Shown: piece by piece, positions 1-5,299 of the stretch
How the letters are laid out: each line of letters begins with the position of its first letter
How positions within the stretch are numbered: the first letter of the stretch is position 1
From: Pseudobacteriovorax antillogorgiicola
GTDB taxonomy: Bacteria; Bdellovibrionota_B; Oligoflexia; Oligoflexales; RGVZ01
Length of the DNA stretch: 8,452 nt
Direction: 5' to 3'
Assembly (NCBI GenBank): GCA_945897695.1
Contig: CAMDGW010000098.1
Location: 1-8,452 of the forward strand
The notes under the pieces: generated by a model
Database searches by the model: none
Told to the model about the DNA's origin: nothing
The model's input: the letters and a program-made list of their open reading frames with translations, nothing else
Position numbers and translations under genes: made by a program

Positions 1-844
1 CTGCTTCTGCAGTCATCTGATCCAGTTCCACTAGTTCCTGATAGTTCACCTTCAGTAGATCTAGTTCCCGTGCGACGTGAGCACTTAGTTCACGGAATAT
101 ACGGATGATTTCAAGTTTTTCTGCTACCTCGACATCAAGGAGCTCTTGGTTTAAGTGGGCGATGGCGGTTGGTTCCAGAAATAATGTCTGGCCCGAGTCA
201 GATGTATCAACGATAGTCCCTTTCACGCGTCCTCGTCCGTCGAGCCTGATTGGGATTACATATTTTTCATGACGCACCGTGTAGAAATCGTCTTGCAGGT
301 AATCCTGGATATCAAGATCGTGAAGTAGGCGCGTGATCGTCTCTTCAATTCTTTTTCTAAGTGTATTTTTTGCTCCTCGAATCGCTGCTAGCTCTTCGGA
401 TGCTGTATCAAGGATGGCCCCATCCGGGCCCACAGATAGCTCAATCACTTGAATTAACTTTGGTAGTGGATTGAGGATTCCTCTAATGCGCTGCAAGATA
501 GGGGATTTCGGTGCAAATGAGTTTGTAAAGGCAAGCACACGTTTGGTCGACATCAAGATTTCAAAAATGACACGTAAATCTGTTCCTTCGAGTAGCTGAC
601 CTTTTTCTGTAGCTTTAAAAACCTGATGTGGTTTTTTTAATTGGCCAATAGGGGCCTTGTAGCCTGCCCTCACAATATCTCGAAGGGTTGTGACAGCAGC
701 CCAGCGTTGGCTGATTTCTGTTTTTTCCAAGCGAGGTTCAAGGGTGCTACACGACAGCTGAGCCTCATCGGTTTGCGCATGCTGCGCGAGTCGGGCTGTT
801 AGCAGTGGCCATTCCAATTTTTCCAAGATTCTTCTCAATTGCAC
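1..844 (-). CDS. mutS2: Endonuclease MutS2, N-terminal part (runs off left edge)
   Basis: Reading the minus strand from a GTG at 844 gives 281 uninterrupted codons to the window edge. The protein aligns from memory with the N-terminal half of MutS2: an opening LEKLEW segment, the basic/coiled stretch IRGAKNTLRKRIEE near residue 155-168, then the family hallmark HEKYVIPIR (193-200) and GTIVDTSDSGQTLFLEP (209-225), followed by the lever helices. MutS2 is a MutS-type ATPase that acts on branched DNA and stalled, collided ribosomes rather than in mismatch repair. Its ATPase and C-terminal Smr nuclease domains would lie outside the window, so their presence cannot be judged. The GTG start is chosen because an in-frame TGA lies just upstream and GGGAGGAG (about 854-861) sits about 10 nt before it. 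No ATG is available between that stop and the conserved N-terminus. The gene is divergent from the lipoprotein gene at 1160. Confidence 0.93.
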   Translation of the reverse strand, partial: MQLRRILEKLEWPLLTARLAQHAQTDEAQLSCSTLEPRLEKTEISQRWAAVTTLRDIVRAGYKAPIGQLKKPHQVFKATEKGQLLEGTDLRVIFEILMSTKRVLAFTNSFAPKSPILQRIRGILNPLPKLIQVIELSVGPDGAILDTASEELAAIRGAKNTLRKRIEETITRLLHDLDIQDYLQDDFYTVRHEKYVIPIRLDGRGRVKGTIVDTSDSGQTLFLEPTAIAHLNQELLDVEVAEKLEIIRIFRELSAHVARELDLLKVNYQELVELDQMTAEA

Positions 845-1159
845 TGCTGTTTTACTCCTCCCAGGTACGCCTCAGATATTTGGAGCGCTCGTTGCTCATT
901 CTGAGGGTTGCAAAGATTCCAGTCACCCAAAAACTTAGCGAAATGAGTGGTGATTAAACCGGCTCAACGCGGCAAAGGCCTTGGTGTCAGCGCAATTGGC
1001 AGTGGGCTGACTTGGTATATTTTTGTTACTGTCTATGTGGCCAACTGGCTTGAGAACTATGGATCATCCTGTTGCTGAGAAATTTATCTTGAAATTCATA
1101 GAATTATTTTATAAAAATTTGAAGTAGATAAGCAGAAAAAAATCAAAAAAGGGGGGAGC
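845..1159. other. Divergent intergenic region (mutS2 / lipoprotein)
   Basis: This 315-bp region separates two divergent genes, so it should hold both promoters. The plus-strand promoter is listed separately; I could not find a convincing one for mutS2. The left half is less A+T-rich than the right and holds a 43-codon plus-strand frame from GTG 947 to TGA 1076-1078. Its product would have one hydrophobic stretch (ISGSGLTWYIFVTVYVA-like, roughly residues 14-33) but it has no clear ribosome binding site. It is discussed as a finding rather than called as a gene. The right end (1081-1150) is strongly A+T-rich, as expected near a promoter. Confidence 0.6.
1089..1115 (+). promoter_or_regulatory. 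Candidate sigma-70-type promoter of the lipoprotein gene
   Basis: TTGAAA (1089-1094) resembles a -35 box and TATAAA (1110-1115) a -10 box, each one base off consensus, in a very A+T-rich segment. The 15-bp spacer is shorter than the usual 16-18 bp, which lowers confidence. Transcription would start near 1122, giving a leader of about 38 nt before the ATG at 1160. Confidence 0.4.
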
Positions 1160-1900
1160 ATGCTCTCGAGAATAGGTCATTTACTGATTTCTTGCCTTTT
1201 ATTTGAACTCGTAGCCTGTAGCGATCAAGCCAAGCAACCTGAGAATTCAATGGAATCAGGGGGAACCGGCACGACTCAGGGTGATTCTGGAAATTCCAAA
1301 CCAGGGGCACCATCATCGCGAGACAATCTGATTACAATGTCGTTTACCAAGTGGGGTGACGTCATTTCTGTGGACGCTGGATTGGTATACTCCGAAGTAA
1401 CAGGAGGAAAATGCAAGTTTTCCAATCCAGTGAAAACTGATGAGTCAACTCGATGGAGCCCATTTCAGATTTATTGGGTGATTTTTGATCGGCAGGATGA
1501 GGTCCGAAACGGCAAAGAGTTCTTTGGGATATTTTACGAAAATGAGTCACATAAATCTGATTCTCTGGTTCGTAGAGACGGTGCTCGTCCCCATGGTTTT
1601 AGCTATTTGACGGATCAGGCAGCTGGTTATGTCAATCTTTCACCGGTCACCATGTATGATGACGACTCAAGACTGCATACTGTGATGAACGTAGCAGGTC
1701 ACAAAGCTGCCATTCGCTCCTATGCTGAACTTATTGATGGGTCGTGCGGAACCCGCACGGAAGCGTGTCGCGGTGGTGAAGAGTGCTACCAAAGTGGAAA
1801 ATTTGCTCCATTAGGCAATATTCACGTCGTACAAAATATTGTGGGACTCCCAAGGGAAGTGCATCAAGAACCCACGCACCGGGTCGCTAAGAGTAGATAA
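1160..1900 (+). CDS. Putative lipoprotein of unknown function
   Basis: I do not recognise the family of this 246-residue protein. The N-terminus is a lipoprotein signal peptide: Arg4, a hydrophobic core, and a lipobox LVAC with the modified cysteine at position 20, so it should be anchored in a membrane facing the periplasm. Ser21-Asp22 follow the cysteine. Residues 21-57 are a low-complexity linker rich in Ser, Gly, Thr and Pro. The rest (about 58-246) looks globular and carries four cysteines (85, 196, 203, 209), enough for two disulphides; the last three lie in a 14-residue cluster. There is no visible catalytic motif. The ATG at 1160 follows a run AAGGGGGGAG (1149-1158); the AAGGGG part is at a usable distance. 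The gene stands alone, with a promoter candidate upstream and a terminator just after the stop, so it is probably monocistronic. Confidence 0.8.
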   Translation: MLSRIGHLLISCLLFELVACSDQAKQPENSMESGGTGTTQGDSGNSKPGAPSSRDNLITMSFTKWGDVISVDAGLVYSEVTGGKCKFSNPVKTDESTRWSPFQIYWVIFDRQDEVRNGKEFFGIFYENESHKSDSLVRRDGARPHGFSYLTDQAAGYVNLSPVTMYDDDSRLHTVMNVAGHKAAIRSYAELIDGSCGTRTEACRGGEECYQSGKFAPLGNIHVVQNIVGLPREVHQEPTHRVAKSR

Positions 1901-1916
1901 GTATCGACATCTGATT

Positions 1917-1947
1917 GACTCCATCGGATAACTGAGGGGTCTTTTTT
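1917..1947 (+). terminator. Rho-independent terminator after the lipoprotein gene
   Basis: GACTCC (1917-1922) pairs with GGGGTC (1936-1941), with one G-T pair, across a 13-nt loop. A run of six T (1942-1947) follows directly. It lies 17 nt after the TAA and just before the methyltransferase start, so it separates the two genes. The stem is short, so termination may be partial. Confidence 0.6.
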
Positions 1948-1965
1948 ATTGCGGAGCGTCCTTTG

Positions 1966-2565
1966 GTGGATTCCAAGACCGTTGCTAAATATGATTCTGA
2001 TGCGGAATCTTTTATTGCCGACTGGATGAGTCAGCCACCAGTTATGCTCCGTAGACTAATCATCAACAACTTCACACCCAAATCAAAGATTCTAGATATT
2101 GGGTCAGGTTCTGGTCGAGATGTAGCTTGGATGACCGAAGCTCAGTTTAATGCAGAAGGAGTCGATGCTTCAAAAGGGCTGTTGTCTGCCGCAAGGTTGA
2201 AATATCCTCACGCCGTGTTCCGCTATGATACCCTTCCTGCTCTAGCAAATACTTTGTCAGCTGCTTACGATCATGCTTTGTGTTCAGCGGTACTGATGCA
2301 CCTGCCAAGAGGAGAAATTCCTGCGGCGGTTGCCAATATTGTCCGTGTCGTTGCTTGCGGCGGAAAAATCATTTGTAGTGTTCGGCCATCCAGAGAATTA
2401 ACCGAGCGCGAGGCAGATGATCGGTTATTCACGGATATTAACCTTGACGACTTGGCTGCAATGTTTAGGGCCAATAGTTGCAACGTCCTTGATGCGCAGT
2501 CAACATTTGCTGCGGGAACTGATCGCATCTGGCACACTCTAGTGCTTGAAAAGATATCGTCTTAG
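1966..2565 (+). CDS. Class I SAM-dependent methyltransferase (methyltransferase-11 type)
   Basis: The 199-residue product is a small Rossmann-fold methyltransferase with little beyond the core. Motif I is ILDIGSGSGRD (about 42-52), the SAM-binding glycine loop. Motif II has the acidic ribose-binding residue in GVDAS (Asp67). The segment DHALCSAVLMHLP (about 102-114) corresponds to motif IV/V, and GGKIICSV (132-139) to the strand before the C-terminal half. The substrate cannot be told from sequence; relatives act on small molecules, lipids or proteins. No ATG is available. GTG at 1966 is preferred, with GGAG (1953-1956) 9 nt upstream; the adjacent TTG at 1963 (one triplet longer) is equally well spaced. 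The gene starts 18 nt after the terminator T-run of the lipoprotein gene, so its promoter would have to lie upstream of or within that terminator, or it is expressed by read-through. Its TAG directly abuts the yacG stop codon on the other strand. Confidence 0.87.
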   Translation: MDSKTVAKYDSDAESFIADWMSQPPVMLRRLIINNFTPKSKILDIGSGSGRDVAWMTEAQFNAEGVDASKGLLSAARLKYPHAVFRYDTLPALANTLSAAYDHALCSAVLMHLPRGEIPAAVANIVRVVACGGKIICSVRPSRELTEREADDRLFTDINLDDLAAMFRANSCNVLDAQSTFAAGTDRIWHTLVLEKISS

Positions 2566-2808
2566 TTATTCGAATAAGTCCTGGTCAGCGAGCTCATCTT
2601 TGACACTTTCCAGTGGTTCTTTTGTGGGTATCGCATATTCATCACTGGCCCAGGCAGCAAGATCCCCTGTCTGACATACTTCAGAACAAAACGGTCTTAC
2701 CGCATTAAGCTGGCTATAAACGGATGGCTTCCCACATGTTGGACATGGCACCATCCGTAACGTACTGCTGGTTACTAATTGTTCAGGGGTTCCTTTAGCC
2801 TTTTTCAT
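2566..2808 (-). CDS. yacG: YacG, zinc-finger DNA gyrase inhibitor family
   Basis: This 80-residue protein carries the YacG zinc knuckle with four cysteines at 22, 25, 41 and 45 (CX2C-X15-CX3C), in CPTCGKP and FCSEVC. The family-typical DLAAWASDEYAIP follows at about 49-61, then an acidic tail. In E. coli YacG binds GyrB and inhibits gyrase ATP-dependent activity; that role is inferred here from homology. The length is slightly longer than the E. coli protein because of a longer N-terminus. Its ATG (2806-2808) overlaps the TGA of the upstream nuclease gene as ATGA, and a purine-rich AGAGGG lies just upstream inside that gene, so translation is probably coupled. The usual coaE neighbour is not present. 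The 3' end abuts the methyltransferase stop with no spacer. Confidence 0.92.
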   Translation of the reverse strand: MKKAKGTPEQLVTSSTLRMVPCPTCGKPSVYSQLNAVRPFCSEVCQTGDLAAWASDEYAIPTKEPLESVKDELADQDLFE

Positions 2809-3353
2809 TTTTTACCCTCTCGTCTCCAGTCTTGAGGCGAAACGTAATTTCTTAAGCCCCAGATTCCTACTTTATTAGCCTTGGCTTTTGCTTCTGCGGC
2901 GTCATATTTATCTTTCTCGATCCGTTTGGTCTTGCCTTTGTAGCGCTCGGCCAAACCAAGCTCAAGCAGCTTATTGTTGATACATTCATCCGCGACATAA
3001 ATTTCGATGACAGGTCGATTGTAGGGATCAAGATCTACTTGGCGCACATAAGTGTTTTTCTTCTTCACTACCAAATCTACAAGTGTATCTTTGGACACTG
3101 AGCCCATGGGCTGACCATCGCTTTTTGCCTTGCCGTACCGTCCCACCTCCGGCGCGTCGATTCCGGCAAGTCTGGCGTTAAACCAGAGGCCAGAATCGGT
3201 CACGACTCGGCAGGTATCACCGTCGTGGCAGTGAACAATCTCAGCCGGTACTTTTTTGTCGGGCGTATCCGTTGATTCGTCAGCTTTTAACTGTGGAGAT
3301 GTGAGGAGCGCTGCTGCGGTGGCTAGGGTCATCAGCTGGAACGAGTGATTCAT
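2805..3353 (-). CDS. Secreted thermonuclease-family protein (SNase fold)
   Basis: The 182-residue product has an N-terminal signal peptide (about 1-24, likely cleaved after QLKA) and a staphylococcal-nuclease domain. The catalytic set is intact by comparison with S. aureus nuclease: HDGDT with Asp44/Asp46 (Asp19/Asp21), RLAGIDAPE with Arg61, Asp66 and Glu69 (Arg35, Asp40, Glu43), and DPYNRP with Arg113 (Arg87). A C-terminal GIWG motif is also typical. It should therefore be a Ca-dependent nuclease cutting DNA and RNA in the periplasm or outside the cell. Cysteines 42 and 48 flank the DGDT motif and a third lies at 124, which may form a disulphide after export. Start choice: GGGAG (around 3363-3367) is 9 nt from the ATG at 3353 but only 3 nt from an in-frame ATG at 3359, so the shorter form is preferred. 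The stop overlaps the yacG start. Confidence 0.9.
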   Translation of the reverse strand: MNHSFQLMTLATAAALLTSPQLKADESTDTPDKKVPAEIVHCHDGDTCRVVTDSGLWFNARLAGIDAPEVGRYGKAKSDGQPMGSVSKDTLVDLVVKKKNTYVRQVDLDPYNRPVIEIYVADECINNKLLELGLAERYKGKTKRIEKDKYDAAEAKAKANKVGIWGLRNYVSPQDWRREGKK

Positions 3354-3460
3354 GAGCATAGTCTCCCGAGGGGGGTTATGACCAGAGACTACGAAGAAAA
3401 ATATAAAAGCTCAATCTTGTTTCGGGTTGTTAAAAAAATGTCCATAAAAGACGAACTGTC

Positions 3461-3480
3461 GGATTACTAATCAGTAAGCC
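3461..3480. repeat. 20-bp inverted repeat between nuclease and PilZ genes
   Basis: The dyad reads GGxTTACT, a 4-nt centre AATC, then AGTAAxCC, with a single mismatched pair. It lies 35-54 bp after the PilZ stop and about 108-127 bp before the nuclease start. It could be a hairpin ending the PilZ transcript, but the next long T-run on the minus strand (3431-3437) is over 20 nt away. It could also be a protein-binding dyad controlling the nuclease gene. The rest of the 3354-3514 gap shows only weak A+T-rich promoter-like sequence. Confidence 0.4.
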
Positions 3481-3514
3481 AACATAATCTTTGAAGTTCA
3501 GTAGTTATTTCCCT

Positions 3515-3922
3515 TTAGTCCAGATTGAATGCAGGAACTGGTAGCGATTTTTCGAACGTCGTGATGAGGCTGACCCATTCAACTTGATCGTTTTCGTCGC
3601 TGTGGATCACCCGGACCCCGTAGAGCAGGTTTTGGTTTTCCGAAAATTTGCGCACGACTTTTCCAAAACAAGCGATTTTACGAGGTTGACCCCTAAAAGT
3701 GGCCGTCATTTCGATCTCGAGTAGCGTGTTTTCAATAAAAGGAGGCGTTTTCTTCATGTCGGCGCACTGGAGAAGCATGCCGCTTCGCGAAAGATTGGCG
3801 ACGGGAATTTCATAGGAAAACTTTGTTCCCAGCGTCTTTGCTGTCACTTTTAGATCATGGGGTGGGGTGAATCTGGTAGCCGGAGGATTTTTTTCGATGA
3901 TGATGGTGTCTTTGTCAGTCAT
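3515..3922 (-). CDS. PilZ-domain protein with incomplete c-di-GMP motif
   Basis: A 135-residue single-domain protein with the PilZ beta-barrel pattern. NLSRSGMLL (43-51) matches the conserved [D/N]xSxxG motif, and YGVRVIH (101-107) plus the helix-forming tail after it are typical of the family's C-terminal part. The N-terminal RxxxR half of the c-di-GMP site is not complete: only Arg17 is seen, and the position of the second Arg is Pro/His (RFTPPHD). The protein may bind c-di-GMP weakly or not at all. No other domain is attached, so it would act as a cytoplasmic adaptor in motility, envelope or secretion control; the target is unknown. The ATG at 3922 is chosen because GGAGG (3932-3936) lies 9 nt upstream; an in-frame ATG at 3949 adds nine residues but has no such site. 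Confidence 0.82.
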   Translation of the reverse strand: MTDKDTIIIEKNPPATRFTPPHDLKVTAKTLGTKFSYEIPVANLSRSGMLLQCADMKKTPPFIENTLLEIEMTATFRGQPRKIACFGKVVRKFSENQNLLYGVRVIHSDENDQVEWVSLITTFEKSLPVPAFNLD

Positions 3923-3989
3923 TGCCCGTTGCCTCCAATAAGTCTTCATAAGATCGGAATATTCATAGATCTTCTTGAGTCACAGCACG

Positions 3990-4017
3990 ATGAATCAGCA
4001 GGAACTTAAATGAATCA
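3990..4017. repeat. Two 8-bp direct repeats ATGAATCA, 20 bp apart
   Basis: ATGAATCA occurs at 3990-3997 and 4010-4017, exactly 20 bp start to start (about two helical turns), in the 97-bp gap between the CobU-like and PilZ genes. A partial inverted copy, ATTCAT, lies at 3961-3966. Same-face spacing upstream of the PilZ gene would suit an operator, but 8-bp repeats can be chance. Confidence 0.25.
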
Positions 4018-4019
4018 CT

Positions 4020-4577
4020 TCAAAATTCTTTTTTTGTTGTTGAAAAGACAACCCCAGCCATCATGAGTTCAATAGACACCGCAATATTTGCAATTTGTTG
4101 ATTTGCACGTCCAACACACATGCGGAGCACACGGGAAGCTGGTTCTTGAGCTGGGGGTGATTGCCCAAAGTCACTGGAGACGACAATCAGTGAGCCAATA
4201 TTGCTTTTGAGGTTTACGCTCAGATCGTCGACTTCCCTCATGATTGCCTCCGACAGCTGCCATTCATCATGCTTGGCTGATAATTTGGCGATCTCGTTTC
4301 CAATCCACTGACTCACGGAGTCTACGACTATCAGTGAATTTGGGTATTTCTTACGCGCATCAGCCAAAGACTCAACAAGGTTGAACGGCGCGTCTACATT
4401 TACCCATGTCGATGGTCGCGCTGCTTTTAGAGTCGTAATTCGCTCGTTGATTCCACTAACGGTGTTGGCGGCCGTGCCTATCCAGATCACCTCACTTTGC
4501 TGAGATGCCAGTTGAGTGGCTCGTGCAGTTTTCCCTGTCCAAGCCCCGCCACATATAAACAACCTGTATGGAGTCAT
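4020..4577 (-). CDS. CobU/CobP-like adenosylcobinamide kinase homologue (divergent)
   Basis: The 185-residue protein aligns along its length with CobU, the bifunctional kinase/guanylyltransferase that makes AdoCbi-GDP late in cobalamin synthesis and salvage. The Walker A loop is GGAWTGKT (10-17), against GGARSGKS in CobU. VIWIGTA (30-36), VVDSVSQWIGN (84-94), SSDFG (134-138) and VGRANQQIA (155-163) match later family blocks. The histidine that carries GMP in Salmonella CobU (His46, in RIQHHKDGRP) is replaced: here the segment is RITTLKAARP (46-55), with no His. NEVG is also changed to SDFG. Kinase activity is therefore more likely than guanylyl transfer, and another NTPase role is possible, so I give no gene symbol. 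No other cobalamin gene is in view. The ATG at 4577 is preferred over an in-frame ATG at 4604: it puts the P-loop at the usual distance from the N-terminus and sits exactly at the predicted transcription start of a TATAAT promoter. Confidence 0.8.
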   Translation of the reverse strand: MTPYRLFICGGAWTGKTARATQLASQQSEVIWIGTAANTVSGINERITTLKAARPSTWVNVDAPFNLVESLADARKKYPNSLIVVDSVSQWIGNEIAKLSAKHDEWQLSEAIMREVDDLSVNLKSNIGSLIVVSSDFGQSPPAQEPASRVLRMCVGRANQQIANIAVSIELMMAGVVFSTTKKEF

Positions 4578-4583
4578 GCTAGA

Positions 4584-4611
4584 ATTATACCCCAGTGATG
4601 CCATCAGTAAA
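4584..4611 (-). promoter_or_regulatory. Promoter of the CobU-like gene, predicted leaderless
   Basis: On the minus strand a perfect TATAAT lies at 4589-4584, with TTTACT (4611-4606, four of six matches to TTGACA) 16 bp upstream. If the last T of the -10 box is position -7, +1 falls on 4577, the A of the ATG of the CobU-like gene. The resulting mRNA would have no 5' leader and no Shine-Dalgarno site. If translation instead began at the in-frame ATG 4604, the TATAAT would lie inside the coding region and be meaningless. Confidence 0.55.
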
Positions 4612-4675
4612 AATTTTACCTAGTGATCTTCTCGTCAAACTTTATTTGATGGTGGTAAGGCACTGAAATAACAGG

Positions 4676-4681
4676 TATTAT
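4676..4681 (+). promoter_or_regulatory. Possible -10 box for the SH3-M48-barrel cluster
   Basis: TATTAT at 4676-4681 is one base off a -10 consensus and lies 59 bp before the SH3 gene start, in the gap shared with the divergent CobU-like gene. No good -35 box is found at 16-18 bp; TTGATG at 4646-4651 is too far. The call is weak. Confidence 0.25.
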
Positions 4682-4740
4682 TTTCTAGACTTGGGCGCGC
4701 TAGCAGGCTTCCGAAGACGGTTTTAGAGGAGAGTGTGGCT

Positions 4741-5253
4741 ATGAAAAACTTATCGATCATGATTTTTTGCACCTTCTTGCCTTGCTCGGCCATTGCGGGA
4801 ACCCTTGAAGCACAAAAGGATTCTGAGGTCTATGCGGCTGGCGACAAAAAGTCGGAGGTGATTGCAAAGCTCAGCAAAGGCGACATTGTCACCTCGACCG
4901 AGCGTGTAGGCATGTACTGGCAGGTTAAGACGAAAGACGGCAAATCCGGGTTCGTCAGTGTTCTGGCTGTTAGAGCTAAAACTGATGGGAGTGCAAATTT
5001 AAACGATGCCATTCGCGAAGCCGTAAAGGACGGTCGCGGTGCTGCAGCAGCTGACAGTGGTCGCTCGCGGAGCTCAGTGATGGGTGTTCGAGGTTTGGAC
5101 AATACATCCGAAACCGCAATGGCAAGTAGCCTTAAGCCGAACATGATGGCGGTCTATGGGATGGAAGATCTGGACTTACCTAAGGGCGCCGTTGATCAGC
5201 AGGCTGAACTCGTTTCGTCCGAGATTGAATCAAGGATGTCTCGGTCTAAGTAA
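4741..5253 (+). CDS. Periplasmic SH3-domain protein
   Basis: A 170-residue exported protein. Residues 1-19 form a Sec signal peptide with likely cleavage after SAIA. About 20-80 is a bacterial SH3 (SH3_3-like) domain, with VYAAGDKKSEVIAKLSKGD, then YWQVKT and GKSGFVS, the pattern that pairs small barrel strands with a Gly-Phe-Val end. The remainder is mostly polar; SSVMGVRGL (111-119) and MMAVYGMEDL (135-144) look like conserved blocks, and the tail is probably helical. Bacterial SH3 domains bind cell-wall peptides or protein partners. It is first in a cluster with an M48 protease lipoprotein 46 bp downstream, so it may be a partner, substrate or targeting subunit of that protease. The ATG at 4741 is used because AGAGGAG (4725-4731) is 9 nt upstream; a GTG at 4735 would be only 3 nt away. 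Confidence 0.85.
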   Translation: MKNLSIMIFCTFLPCSAIAGTLEAQKDSEVYAAGDKKSEVIAKLSKGDIVTSTERVGMYWQVKTKDGKSGFVSVLAVRAKTDGSANLNDAIREAVKDGRGAAAADSGRSRSSVMGVRGLDNTSETAMASSLKPNMMAVYGMEDLDLPKGAVDQQAELVSSEIESRMSRSK

Positions 5254-5299
5254 AAAGTCGTTTTGTTTTTTAGGTTTCTAGATAAGGGGAGACAAGTCC

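Noticed and set aside
1362..1550. 62-codon minus-strand frame inside the lipoprotein gene
   Set aside because: No recognisable product and no start signals; antisense to a gene with a clear signal peptide.
3923..3949. Longer PilZ start at ATG 3949
   Set aside because: The GGAGG site at 3932-3936 lies downstream of it and fits the ATG at 3922.
4830..5144. 104-codon minus-strand frame inside the SH3 gene
   Set aside because: It is antisense to a protein with a signal peptide and SH3 pattern, and has no family features of its own.
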